In this document: positions 16,546-24,632 of the stretch, one piece after another
How the letters are laid out: each line of letters starts with the position of its first letter
Numbering within the stretch: the stretch's first letter is position 1
From: an uncultured Eubacteriales bacterium
Lineage (GTDB): Bacteria; Bacillota; Clostridia; Oscillospirales; CAG-272
Direction: 5' to 3'
NCBI GenBank assembly: GCA_902462015.1
Contig: CABPZV010000011.1
Coordinates: forward strand, 1 to 24,632
DNA: 24,632 nucleotides
The notes under the pieces: generated by a model
Seen by the model: only the letters and a program-made list of their open reading frames with translations
Database searches by the model: none
What the model was told of the DNA's origin: nothing
Made by a program: the position numbers and the translations under genes

Positions 16546-16933
16546 TTTGAATCTGCTCCTTTTTACGACTTTTATAAATTATATAGAAAAGCTTTTGCTG
16601 CAATTTAATATAAATCTGCTGTTTTTTTATTTATTATAAAAACTATTTGTTAATTTCATGTGAATTGCAATAAAGCGTTTTGTAAAACAGGATAATAAAC
16701 TGAAATAATTAAAAAAAAGTACATTTATAACTAAAAAAGAAGGTGTATATTTAAATTACCTATAAAATTTAACGTATCGGCGGCAGCAATAATCAGTATA
16801 GTCAGAAAGAGCATGATGTAAGAAAAAATCTTTCGGACCAAAATTTTGTATTCTGTCCTGGGAATAGGCCAAATTTTCAGCGCGGTCATATCAGTATAAA
16901 CTTTGAATATGTGCGAAAGGTGAGGTCTCGTTT
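16546..16933. other. AT-rich divergent intergenic region without a recognised gene
   Basis: The 388 bases between the lipid kinase (-) and the FtsX-type ABC operon (+) hold no ORF I can support and no clear paired -35/-10 boxes on either strand. A TATAAT-like box on the minus strand near 16580 has no good -35 partner. At 16840-16877 there is a stretch resembling 3435-3472 (see the shared-motif finding). Confidence 0.4.
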
Positions 16934-17653
16934 ATGGAGAAAAAATTGAAAAAAGACTTTGTTTTGTTTGACGGGGTCTCAAAGATATATAAATCGGGTG
17001 AGAACATTATACGAGCCCTTGACGGTGCAAGCTTCGAGGTGGCTGAAGGAGAATTTTGTGTTGTTTTGGGACCGAGCGGTGCAGGTAAAACTACCCTATT
17101 GAATATTCTCGGAGGAATGGATTCTCTGGATGAGGGAAAGATTTATCTTGACGGGTCTGAGATTTCATCGTATAATCAGCGAAAGCTTACGGAATACCGG
17201 AGATATGATATTGGATTTGTATTTCAGTTTTACAATCTCGTACAGAATCTGACCGCGCTTGAAAATGTTGAGCTTGCTTCCGAGATATGCAAAAATCCTC
17301 TTGACGCGGCGCAGACATTGGGGACTGTAGGTTTGTCCGAGCGTATGTACAACTTTCCTGCGCAGCTTTCCGGAGGAGAACAGCAGCGGGTCTCAATTGC
17401 CCGTGCGCTTGCTAAAAATCCGAAGCTTCTTTTGTGCGACGAACCTACCGGCGCTCTTGATTATAATACCGGCAAGAGTATTCTTAAACTGTTGGAGCAG
17501 ACATGCCATAAAATGAATAAAACTACAATTATTATTACTCATAATTCTGCAATTGCGGCGATGGCAGACAGGGTGATAAGAGTAAAGAACGGAAAAATTA
17601 CTGAAGTTGCCGTCAATGCGGCGCCTGTATCCGCAGAGGAGATTGAGTGGTAA
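16934..17653 (+). CDS. ABC transporter ATPase, MacB/LolD-like, partner of FtsX-type permease
   Basis: A 239-residue stand-alone ATPase of the MacB/LolD/BceA type, cytoplasmic, powering the permease encoded next. It has Walker A GPSGAGKTT at about residues 49-57, signature LSGGEQQRVSIARAL at about 141-155, Walker B LLCDEPTGALD at about 161-171 and the switch histidine in IIITHN at about 196-201. AAGGTGAGG lies 8 bases before the ATG. The stop TAA shares one base with the ATG of the permease (TAATG), so the two are translationally coupled. These transporters export lipids or peptides or resist antimicrobial peptides by mechanotransmission; no two-component system is adjacent to settle the role. 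Confidence 0.93.
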   Translation: MEKKLKKDFVLFDGVSKIYKSGENIIRALDGASFEVAEGEFCVVLGPSGAGKTTLLNILGGMDSLDEGKIYLDGSEISSYNQRKLTEYRRYDIGFVFQFYNLVQNLTALENVELASEICKNPLDAAQTLGTVGLSERMYNFPAQLSGGEQQRVSIARALAKNPKLLLCDEPTGALDYNTGKSILKLLEQTCHKMNKTTIIITHNSAIAAMADRVIRVKNGKITEVAVNAAPVSAEEIEW

Positions 17654-20376
17654 TGGGCATACATAAAAACTATCGGAAGCTTATGCTGCGCAATCTTAAG
17701 GGGAGCCTTAACCGCTTTTTGTCAATTCTTGCTATAACTGCCCTCGGAGCAGGATTTCTTGCCGGAATTATATCTACAACGCCGGATATGAAAGATACTG
17801 TATCCGATTATTTTGAAGAGCTGCGCGTATATGATATTGATATCAAAGGCAGCGCCGGAATGACTGACGGAGATGTTGAGGCCATACGTACATACGGCGG
17901 CGTAGAAGACGCGATGGGAATTAAAACGGTTGACAGTTCTGTTACGGATGAAGACGGTAATTCCTATGTTGCAAGGATATATGAGACGGATATATCCGGT
18001 ATTGTTTACGGCGAGGGAGGAAATTCGTCAATAGGAATGGTGGAGTTGTCTGAAGGACGACTGCCGTCTTCTGCGGGGGAATGTCTTATAGCGGACTGCA
18101 ACTCATATGTATCAAATCATGGGATTGGAGATACTATAACGGCCAGCGATACCGGTGCTGACAGTTTGCTTGCGGTAAAAGAATTTACTGTTGTCGGAAT
18201 CATGAAAAATCCGATTTCAATGTCAATAAAGGGCGAGCCGAGTACAGCGGGAACGGGAACTGTTTCGCTTTATATAATGGCCGGCGAGGGAACTATTGAT
18301 ACAGAGTTTTATACCGACATATATGTGCTTGCTGAAGGCGCGTATGACTTTGACATTTTTGGAGATGGGTACAAAGCTTTAATTGAGGATCTTACCTCGT
18401 CGCTTGAAGGACTTGCCGGTGTCCGTTCAGAATTGAGATATAATGAGCTTTACAATGACGCACGTTCGGAATTGGATAACGCCTGGGAGGAGTATAACAG
18501 TAATTATAATGACGCAAAATCCGAGCTTGACAAAAGCTTTTCAGATATGTTTGAATCTATGTACAGCCAGTATTTGCAGGTGTACGGAGCTATTCCTGAT
18601 TACAGTGAGTCATCCGAATACAAAGAGGCGGTAGCGGAGCTTGATGACGGTTTTGCCGAAGCCCGGCAGGAGCTTGAAGAAGCAGAGGCCAAGCTGTCGG
18701 AGCTTGAGATGCCGCGCTGGTATTTCGGAGACAGATTTTCCAATACCGGTTACACCACCTTTTCAGGAGATGTTGAAAAGGTGGAGGCACTTTCTAAGGT
18801 ATTTCCGGTTTTCTTCTATCTGGTTGCTGCGCTTGTGTCGCTTACGACTATGACCCGGCTGGTAGAGGAGAAGCGCGGCGAGATAGGAATTCTGCGTTCT
18901 CTTGGATATTCCGGGGCGGACGTCATGATATACTATATTTTATATGCCGCATTCGCCTCTTTGTCAGGCGGTATTTTGGGTGTTTCGATAGGCTTTAAAA
19001 TTTTTCCGACAGTAATCGGCAATGCATACAGAATGATGTACAATATTCCGACTGTAAATGCGGTTTTCAGGCCTGTTTATGCGGTTGTTATTGTCGCTTT
19101 ATCTGTTGCGATCGTCGTTTTAACCACGTTTTTTGCCTGCCGTGATACGCTTGCTGAGAAGCCGTCTGCGCTGATGCTTCCCAAGTCTCCGAAGGCTGGA
19201 AAACGGGTATGGCTTGAGCATATCGGAGTTGTCTGGAAACGAATGAAGTTTACGCAGAAGATCACTGTACGAAATCTGTTCAGATATAAAAAGCGGCTGT
19301 TTATGACTGTTGCCGGTGTTGCCGGGTGCTGTGCGCTTCTTGTAACAGGATTTGGAATTAAAGATTCGATAGGAGATATTGTTGACAAGCAGTATGGAGA
19401 AATATATCGCTATGATTTGTCGGTTACGCTTGACTCTGAAAATCCGGATGATGAATTCCGCTCGCTCATGAGTGATTCGGGGGTAATTGAAAAATGGGGA
19501 TTTTTCAATATGGAGCCGGGAACGGTTAAGCTGAATAACGGGAAATCAGGAAGTGTGCGCATCGTTGTTCCTCAAAATGACTGCGATATTGACGATTTTA
19601 TAAATTTAAGGGAGCGGAAAAGCGGCGAATCAATCCAGCTTATCGATGGAGTTGTTTTGACGGAAAAGCTGTGCGAAACTCTTGGAATTTCTGCAGGCGA
19701 CACGGTTACATTGATCTCCGAGAACGGAGAGGAAGCGGATATCCGGGTAAGTGCAGTAACAGAAAACTATGTCAGTGCATATGCATATATAGATTCAGAT
19801 ATTTACAGAGAGCTTTTTGGCGAATACTCATGTAAAACAGTGCTCGCCGTTACCGGTGACATAAGTTCCGAGAAAAAAGACGCTTTTTCATCGGATTTGC
19901 TTGAAAATTCATCGGTATCATATCTGACTTTTTCTGATTATGTCAGGGATAACTTCTCAAATTCGGTCAAAAGTATTGATTATATCGTTGTAGTATTGAT
20001 AATCGCGTCGGGTGCGCTTGCGGTAATAGTTCTTTATAACCTGATAAGTGTGAATATCTGCGAAAGGCGCAAAGAGCTTGCAACAATCAAGGTGCTTGGT
20101 TTTTATAATCATGAAACAGCTCTGTATATTTACCGTGAAATTATGATTTTGTGTATTCTCGGTACATTTGCCGGTTTTATAGCGGGAATGTTTCTCCACT
20201 CCTTTGTAATACATACCGTAGAGGTAAATGATTTAATGTTCGGGAGAACGGTGAAACCGTTAAGTTATCTTGTATCCGGTATCATGACTCTTGGATTTTC
20301 TGCGGTTGTCGATTTGATCATGCTCCCGAAATTAAAGAAGATAGATATGGTTGAATCGATGAAAGCAAATGATTAA
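17653..20376 (+). CDS. FtsX-like ABC transporter permease with extracytoplasmic coiled coil
   Basis: A 907-residue membrane protein with two FtsX-type cores. The order is: TM helix near 20-41, large extracytoplasmic domain 42-380 that includes a charged coiled coil at about 270-355, three TM helices at about 385-405, 425-452 and 471-496, a further TM at about 549-570, a second extracytoplasmic domain, and three C-terminal TM helices at about 774-801, 826-848 and 869-891. This is the layout of the large Firmicutes FtsX-like permeases, though the coiled coil is on the short side from memory. ATG at 17653 is chosen (TAATG overlap, GAGGAG 11 bases upstream); GTG at 17647 is the alternative with 5-base spacing. 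The substrate is unknown. Confidence 0.92.
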   Translation: MGIHKNYRKLMLRNLKGSLNRFLSILAITALGAGFLAGIISTTPDMKDTVSDYFEELRVYDIDIKGSAGMTDGDVEAIRTYGGVEDAMGIKTVDSSVTDEDGNSYVARIYETDISGIVYGEGGNSSIGMVELSEGRLPSSAGECLIADCNSYVSNHGIGDTITASDTGADSLLAVKEFTVVGIMKNPISMSIKGEPSTAGTGTVSLYIMAGEGTIDTEFYTDIYVLAEGAYDFDIFGDGYKALIEDLTSSLEGLAGVRSELRYNELYNDARSELDNAWEEYNSNYNDAKSELDKSFSDMFESMYSQYLQVYGAIPDYSESSEYKEAVAELDDGFAEARQELEEAEAKLSELEMPRWYFGDRFSNTGYTTFSGDVEKVEALSKVFPVFFYLVAALVSLTTMTRLVEEKRGEIGILRSLGYSGADVMIYYILYAAFASLSGGILGVSIGFKIFPTVIGNAYRMMYNIPTVNAVFRPVYAVVIVALSVAIVVLTTFFACRDTLAEKPSALMLPKSPKAGKRVWLEHIGVVWKRMKFTQKITVRNLFRYKKRLFMTVAGVAGCCALLVTGFGIKDSIGDIVDKQYGEIYRYDLSVTLDSENPDDEFRSLMSDSGVIEKWGFFNMEPGTVKLNNGKSGSVRIVVPQNDCDIDDFINLRERKSGESIQLIDGVVLTEKLCETLGISAGDTVTLISENGEEADIRVSAVTENYVSAYAYIDSDIYRELFGEYSCKTVLAVTGDISSEKKDAFSSDLLENSSVSYLTFSDYVRDNFSNSVKSIDYIVVVLIIASGALAVIVLYNLISVNICERRKELATIKVLGFYNHETALYIYREIMILCILGTFAGFIAGMFLHSFVIHTVEVNDLMFGRTVKPLSYLVSGIMTLGFSAVVDLIMLPKLKKIDMVESMKAND

Positions 20377-20418
20377 TTCTTATAAATATATATTATGTTA
20401 AAATTCGACTATACTAAA

Positions 20419-20457
20419 AATGGTGCGGCTGAATCAATAGCCGCACCATTATTTTTT
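20419..20457. terminator. Bidirectional Rho-independent terminator
   Basis: AATGGTGCGGCT (20419-20430) pairs perfectly with AGCCGCACCATT (20439-20450), loop of 8. It is followed by ATTTTTTG on the plus strand and by TTTTTAG on the minus strand, so it can serve both the permease gene (+) and the CNNM/CorC gene (-). Confidence 0.85.
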
Positions 20458-20550
20458 GCATAGAAAGCAATTGCCGGGAAAAGATATTTTGATTATCCCT
20501 AAAGCATTTTGTGCTGTATCATATTAATTTAATAAAATACTCTATAATCT

Positions 20551-21885
20551 TTATGCTGTTGTTTCTTCTGAATTTTCTGTGCTGGTTTCATTTACTCTAA
20601 CATTAATTTCATGTGCCATAAGGTCGTCGGCCTTTGTTATGGTTATGGAGAGATTTTTATAATTGAAAGAGTGTCCCTGTTCGGGAATATCTCCGATAAT
20701 CTCGGTAAGCCATCCGTTTACTGTTGTTGCGTCAGTCTCTTCTTCGGGTTCAATTGAAAAGAAATCAAAGAAATTTTCTATAAAAGTAGAACAGCGTACA
20801 AGATAAGTATTATCGTCGAGCTTTATAATATCTTCAATAGCTTCATCACACTCATCCCATATTTCTCCCACGATTTCTTCTAAAATATCTTCCATTGTAA
20901 CAATACCGGCAGTTTCGCCGTATTCGTTTACAACGATAACGATATGATTATGTTCCTTCTGCATGTCCTTGAACAGAGAATCAAGGTGTGCTGTTTCCGG
21001 AACAAAGGTAGCCGGGAACATGGCCTGCTCAATATTAAAGTCGGCACGCGAATGTTTTAACAAAAAGTCACGAGCATATAAAATTCCCGTGATATTATCC
21101 GTTGTTTCCGAATATACAGGAATTCTGGAATATCCCTCTTTTTCGATTATTTTTAAAATTTCCTCTTTTTCTGTGTCCTGTGAAACAAGGACAATTGATC
21201 TACGAGGAGTCATAACATCCTCTGCGGTCATACTGTCAAGCTTGAACACATTTTTTATGTATTCAATATCGTTTTCATTGATAGAACCGTCTCCGGCGCC
21301 TGCATCGAGCATCAAAACAATATCTTCTTCTGATACCGGCTCTTCTTTGTCGTGAGGATCAATTCCGAAAAGGCGGAGCACTCCGTTGGTCGATACGGTT
21401 AGAAGCCAAATAATCGGTTTAAGGACAGATGCAAGAGCTGATATTATTCCGCACACGGCTTCAGCAAGCTTTTCCTTATGCTTCATTGCTATACGCTTAG
21501 GAACAAGTTCTCCAAGCACAAGTGTGAAAAATGACAAAATAATTGTTATAATTATAACAGCGACAGTATTGATGAGTCCTGCATGGATCTCCGAAATACT
21601 AAATGTTTTAATGATAAATCCTGACAGACGTTCAGCAAAATTATCAGCTGCAAATGCTGAACCTAAAAATCCGGCAAGTGTGATTCCGATTTGTATGGTT
21701 GAAAGAAACCTTGTAGGTTCTTCAATCATTTTTAGCATCTTTACAGCTTTTTTATCACCGTCATCCGCCCGGGCTTTTATCCTTTTTTCATTTAAGGATA
21801 TGACCGCAATTTCTGTTGCGGCAAAAAAAGCATTGAGCAGAATCAAAATGATCTGTAACAGCAGTTGTTGAAATATATCGGACAT
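20551..21885 (-). CDS. CNNM/CorC (hemolysin-like) family membrane protein with CBS pair
   Basis: A 444-residue membrane protein with the DUF21/CNNM transmembrane domain (about residues 1-190, starting ILLNAFFAATEIAVISLNEKRI), a CBS-domain pair (about 205-320, starting DVMTPRRSIVLV and containing HNHIVIVVNEYGETAGIVT and EDILEEIVGEIWDE) and a C-terminal CorC_HlyC domain (about 340-425). Family members are linked to magnesium or cobalt transport and magnesium homeostasis; 'hemolysin' in the name is historical. The start ATG at 21885 is chosen because GGAGGT lies 10 bases upstream; a TTG at 21903 would overlap that ribosome binding site. A strong promoter sits about 200 bases upstream with a candidate leader ORF in between. 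Confidence 0.92.
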   Translation of the reverse strand: MSDIFQQLLLQIILILLNAFFAATEIAVISLNEKRIKARADDGDKKAVKMLKMIEEPTRFLSTIQIGITLAGFLGSAFAADNFAERLSGFIIKTFSISEIHAGLINTVAVIIITIILSFFTLVLGELVPKRIAMKHKEKLAEAVCGIISALASVLKPIIWLLTVSTNGVLRLFGIDPHDKEEPVSEEDIVLMLDAGAGDGSINENDIEYIKNVFKLDSMTAEDVMTPRRSIVLVSQDTEKEEILKIIEKEGYSRIPVYSETTDNITGILYARDFLLKHSRADFNIEQAMFPATFVPETAHLDSLFKDMQKEHNHIVIVVNEYGETAGIVTMEDILEEIVGEIWDECDEAIEDIIKLDDNTYLVRCSTFIENFFDFFSIEPEEETDATTVNGWLTEIIGDIPEQGHSFNYKNLSITITKADDLMAHEINVRVNETSTENSEETTA

Positions 21886-21999
21886 AGATAAATAGACCTC
21901 CAAAATATAATAAATGTGTTAAAGGGTTTGGGAGAATAAATACTCAGTTTAAATCGACATCGACAAGATATAAGCTAATCCAAACACATTTACCGTATC

Positions 22000-22053
22000 T
22001 TAAAGGCGCTCGAACAGTGATATACCTGCAACTTCGGGGAAGCGGATCCACAA
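22000..22053 (-). CDS. Candidate 17-codon leader peptide upstream of the CNNM/CorC gene
   Basis: A short frame on the minus strand, TTG at 22053 to TAA at 22000, would encode MWIRFPEVAGISLFERL. AAAAAGGAG lies six bases before the TTG; an in-frame ATG at 22059 abuts the AGGAG and is too close. The frame begins about 25 bases after the predicted transcript start and ends about 115 bases before the CNNM/CorC ATG. Between them, TAAATGTG and CACATTTA can pair. It may be a regulatory leader peptide or a chance frame; I do not recognise the peptide. Confidence 0.4.
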   Translation of the reverse strand: MWIRFPEVAGISLFERL

Positions 22054-22083
22054 AACCATCTCCTTTTTGAAAATAGATATAAT

Positions 22084-22113
22084 ATTATATAACACATTAG
22101 TATGCTATGTCAA
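22084..22113 (-). promoter_or_regulatory. Consensus promoter for the CNNM/CorC transcript
   Basis: On the minus strand, TTGACA (22113-22108) and TATAAT (22089-22084), both perfect consensus, with an 18-base spacer. The start of transcription should lie near 22077, just before the candidate leader ORF. Confidence 0.8.
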
Positions 22114-22173
22114 GTATTTTAAGTAAAATATATAGTGTGATAAGCGTTATAAAATATTAAAGATGAAAATCCG

Positions 22174-22188
22174 AGTTTACCGTAAACT
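22174..22188. promoter_or_regulatory. Short palindrome between divergent promoters
   Basis: AGTTTAC-C-GTAAACT is a 15-base palindrome with perfect 7-bp arms, midway between the CNNM/CorC promoter (-) and the glf promoter (+). It could be an operator for either; no protein can be named. Confidence 0.35.
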
Positions 22189-22248
22189 TTATATTTCGGT
22201 TTAATTTTATATTGCGTGCTTTGAAAAATTAAATTATAGTACAGGGCG

Positions 22249-22278
22249 TTGACAAGAGAAGTCATAATATGATATAAT
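22249..22278 (+). promoter_or_regulatory. Consensus promoter for the UDP-galactopyranose mutase gene
   Basis: TTGACA (22249-22254), 18-base spacer, TATAAT (22273-22278), both perfect. The leader of about 80 bases contains ACGAG (22302-22306) that can pair with CTCGT (22329-22333). Confidence 0.75.
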
Positions 22279-22363
22279 CAGTCGATACAAAAAGGCACAT
22301 ACGAGAATAACCGATGATAATTATACGACTCGTGTCTTTTAAAGCATTTTGGGATTGATTAAG

Positions 22364-23464
22364 ATGAAAAAATATGACTATCTTGTAGTTGGCTCCGGTT
22401 TATATGGGGCTGTCTTTGCCGAGAGGGCGGTAAAGTCCGGTAAAAGGGTATTAGTTATAGACAAACGTCCATACGCAGGGGGAAATATCCGTACTGACGA
22501 AGTAGAGAATATACATGTTCATAAGTATGGCGCTCACATCTTTCACACCAACAACAAACATGTGTGGGATTATATAACGGGTTTTGCAGAATTTAACCGG
22601 TTCACTAACTCGCCGGTTGCCAATTACTGCGGTGAGCTATATTCTCTTCCGTTTAATATGTACACGTTTAATAAGCTTTGGGGGGTGGTTACGCCTCTGG
22701 AGGCAGAAAGAAAGATTGCAGAGCAGAGAAAATCAGCCGGTGTTACCGAGCCGAAAAATCTTGAAGAACAGGCGATAAGCCTTGTCGGAACTGACATTTA
22801 TGAAAAGCTTATTAAAGGCTATACAGAAAAACAATGGGGCCGGTCATGCAGAGAATTGCCGGCATTTATCATCAGGCGGCTTCCTGTCCGGTTTACATTT
22901 GACAACAATTACTTTAATGCCCGTTATCAGGGAATTCCAATAGGCGGTTACAGCAAAATGATTGAAAAGCTGCTTGAAGGAAGTGATGTCAGATTAAATA
23001 CCGATTATCTTTTAAATAAAAAAGAACTCGATGTAATGGCTGACCGTATAATTTATACGGGACCGATAGACGAATATTTTTCATATAAGCTTGGATATCT
23101 TGAATATCGGTCTGTCAGGTTTGAAACGGAAATACTGAATACCGATAATTTTCAGGGCAATGCTGTAGTCAACTATACTGACAGTGAAACTCCGTGGACC
23201 CGAATTATTGAGCATAAGTGGTTTGATCCTTCTGACCAGCCCAAAACAGTTATAAGCCGTGAATACAGTTTTGAATGGCATCCGGGTGATGAACCTTATT
23301 ATCCGGTAAATGATGAAAAAAACAGCATGCTTTACAGAAAATATAGACAGCTTGCAGGGGAAGAAAGTAATATAATTTTTGGCGGAAGGCTTGGGGAATA
23401 CAGATATTATGATATGGATGAGGTAATAGCCTCCGCGCTTGTGACTGCCAAAGCTGAACTATAG
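22364..23464 (+). CDS. glf: UDP-galactopyranose mutase
   Basis: A 366-residue FAD enzyme that interconverts UDP-galactopyranose and UDP-galactofuranose, the precursor of galactofuranose in surface glycans; cytoplasmic. The N-terminus has the dinucleotide-binding loop VVGSGLYGAVFAE (residues 8-20) and VIDKRPYAGGN (31-41), then HKYGAHIFHTNN, which is typical of Glf. The C-terminus has GGRLGEYRYYDMD, the conserved FAD-contact and catalytic region. ATG at 22364 is chosen; TTG at 22349 would add five residues. Neither has a good Shine-Dalgarno sequence, which is odd given the strong promoter. It is followed after 100 bases by an LCP protein gene, in line with a role in wall glycopolymer synthesis. 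Confidence 0.95.
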   Translation: MKKYDYLVVGSGLYGAVFAERAVKSGKRVLVIDKRPYAGGNIRTDEVENIHVHKYGAHIFHTNNKHVWDYITGFAEFNRFTNSPVANYCGELYSLPFNMYTFNKLWGVVTPLEAERKIAEQRKSAGVTEPKNLEEQAISLVGTDIYEKLIKGYTEKQWGRSCRELPAFIIRRLPVRFTFDNNYFNARYQGIPIGGYSKMIEKLLEGSDVRLNTDYLLNKKELDVMADRIIYTGPIDEYFSYKLGYLEYRSVRFETEILNTDNFQGNAVVNYTDSETPWTRIIEHKWFDPSDQPKTVISREYSFEWHPGDEPYYPVNDEKNSMLYRKYRQLAGEESNIIFGGRLGEYRYYDMDEVIASALVTAKAEL

Positions 23465-23562
23465 TAAAATAAATCTTGGAATAATAGTAAACGACAATAT
23501 ATGAAGTGTAAGCGGCGGCGTCTTACGGCACAGATGTCAGGAAGGGCATGGAATGAACTAAT

Positions 23563-24632
23563 ATGAATGAGACAAATTTTGACTTTAAAAGCGCAAACGA
23601 GAGAAGACGCAAACGCAGATTAATTTCTGTAATAGGTCTTGTCCTCTCGGTTATTTTTCTTGTATTTGCCGTAATATTTGTATATTTAGCGATCAGAACA
23701 GAATTTTTGGCGGAAATATTTGTTATTATAATAATAGCTCTGCTTATGATTCTTTTCGGACTTGAAGTTTTTCTTACCTGTAACAGCAGGAAAAAGGGAC
23801 GCTGTATTGCCGGAATAATAATTTCTTCTGTATTGAGCCTGTGTCTTGGATGGGCAAGCTTCATGATCGTGCAGACATATGGTGCGCTGAATATTATAAC
23901 TAATCCTATAAGTCAGGTTACTCATATCGGAGTCTTTGTGCTCAGCGATGACGAGGCGGCTGGGATTGCGGACGCCGCAGACTATACTTTCGGCATTCTT
24001 AAGGAAATGGACAGGGAAAATACGGATTCAGCTGTAGAAAAAATAAACTCTGAGCTTAACAAAAGTATAAAAACTCATGAATATACCGGAACAATCGATA
24101 TGGTGAATTCTCTTTTCGACGGAAATTCCGGAGCAATTATTCTTAATACAGGATATCTTAGCCTCATTAAAGAGACGGAAGGATATGAAGATATTGAATC
24201 GAAGATACGTGAAATAAAGACGGTTGAAATCAAGGAGAAAAAAGATAATAAGGGCTCATCGGAAGATGACGCTGAAGAAGAGGTAAAGGAGGTCATTACT
24301 GTCCTTATCAGCGGAATTGACAGTCGAGTAGGGCTTGTTGAGAAAAGCCGTACAGACGTAAATATAATCGCCACGATCAATACAAAGACGAAACAGGTGC
24401 TTCTTGTTTCTACTCCGCGTGATTACTTCGTTCCGCTTTCGATATCTAACGGGGCAAGAGATAAGCTTACTCACGCCGGAATTTATGGAATAAATGTCTG
24501 TATGGACACGCTTGGAATGCTATACGATATAGATATTGATTATTACTTTAGAGTAAATTTCTCAGGCTTTGAAAAAATCATTGACAACATTGGAGGAATT
24601 ACAGTTTATTCTGATTACGATTTTTATTCCTA
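23563..24632 (+). CDS. LCP (LytR-CpsA-Psr) family glycopolymer transferase, cut by right edge
   Basis: The frame from ATG 23563 stays open to the end of the window, 356 codons so far. Three hydrophobic helices lie at about residues 21-44, 48-71 and 81-103, followed by an extracytoplasmic region and an acidic, Lys/Glu-rich linker at about 220-243. The LCP domain starts near 245 with VLISGIDSRVG (D253, R255), then the TPRDYF motif (R286, D287) and INVCMDTLGMLYDIDIDYY with FSGFEKIIDNIGGI. LCP proteins attach teichoic acids or capsular polymers to peptidoglycan. The three-helix N-terminus and long pre-domain are larger than the single-helix form of TagU/LytR. The ribosome binding site is weak (GGAA about 8 bases upstream). 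With glf it suggests ligation of a galactofuranose-containing polymer. Confidence 0.88.
   Translation, partial: MNETNFDFKSANERRRKRRLISVIGLVLSVIFLVFAVIFVYLAIRTEFLAEIFVIIIIALLMILFGLEVFLTCNSRKKGRCIAGIIISSVLSLCLGWASFMIVQTYGALNIITNPISQVTHIGVFVLSDDEAAGIADAADYTFGILKEMDRENTDSAVEKINSELNKSIKTHEYTGTIDMVNSLFDGNSGAIILNTGYLSLIKETEGYEDIESKIREIKTVEIKEKKDNKGSSEDDAEEEVKEVITVLISGIDSRVGLVEKSRTDVNIIATINTKTKQVLLVSTPRDYFVPLSISNGARDKLTHAGIYGINVCMDTLGMLYDIDIDYYFRVNFSGFEKIIDNIGGITVYSDYDFYS

Noticed and set aside
21886..21903. Upstream TTG start of the CNNM/CorC gene
   Set aside because: The extension encodes its own GGAGGT ribosome binding site; the ATG at 21885 is correctly spaced from it.
21904..22083. Mg2+ (M-box) or Mn2+ (yybP-ykoY) riboswitch before the CNNM/CorC gene
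   Set aside because: I could not find the conserved core of either aptamer in the leader on the minus strand.
23523..24474. Minus-strand ORFs of 72-113 codons at the right end
   Set aside because: They are antisense to the LCP gene, which runs off the window edge and shows clear family motifs; low-complexity Ile/Ser composition marks them as shadows.

Overview
The window reads as chromosomal DNA of a low-to-moderate GC member of the Firmicutes/Bacillota, most likely an anaerobic gut Clostridia of the Oscillospiraceae/Ruminococcaceae type. This is an inference from strong AGGAGG-type ribosome binding sites, consensus TTGACA/TATAAT promoters, a DUF3842 gene, BMP-type nucleoside ABC genes, an LCP protein and large FtsX-like ABC permeases. 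I see no tRNA, rRNA, CRISPR array, phage gene or transposase.

Layout. 1-1800 (+): ABC exporter half-transporter, open at the left edge. 1975-3299 (+): GH27 alpha-galactosidase overlapping a 64-residue zinc-ribbon protein. 3569-3973 (-): DUF3842 protein. 4463-6379 (+): long membrane-bound nucleotide-sugar 4,6-dehydratase. 6408-6559: first copy of a structured intergenic repeat. 6670-7962 (+): MFS transporter resembling organophosphate antiporters. 8236-13399 (-): complete four-gene BMP-type (purine) nucleoside ABC importer, transcribed as lipoprotein, double ATPase, permease, permease, with a strong GC-rich hairpin after the lipoprotein gene. 13707-13859: second repeat copy. 13875-16545 (-): lipid kinase followed by adenine deaminase. 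16934-20376 (+): ATPase plus FtsX-like permease. 20551-21885 (-): CNNM/CorC-type membrane protein with a possible leader peptide. 22364-23464 (+): UDP-galactopyranose mutase. 23563-24632 (+): LCP glycopolymer transferase cut by the right edge.

How the genes fit together. Two themes stand out. One is purine salvage: importer lipoprotein, ATPase and permeases, with adenine deaminase next door on the same strand. The other is surface glycopolymer synthesis: the sugar dehydratase, UDP-galactopyranose mutase and LCP ligase, with the lipid kinase as a possible membrane-lipid partner. The alpha-galactosidase lacks a signal peptide and would act on imported alpha-galactosides.

The most unusual parts are non-coding: a ~152 bp repeat in two copies whose hairpins are kept by compensating base changes, an attenuator-like hairpin inside the importer operon, a candidate 17-codon leader ORF under a perfect promoter before the CNNM/CorC gene, and inverted repeats in or near promoters. 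I do not recognise a clearly new multi-gene system; the repeat and the leader ORF are the best candidates for something undescribed.
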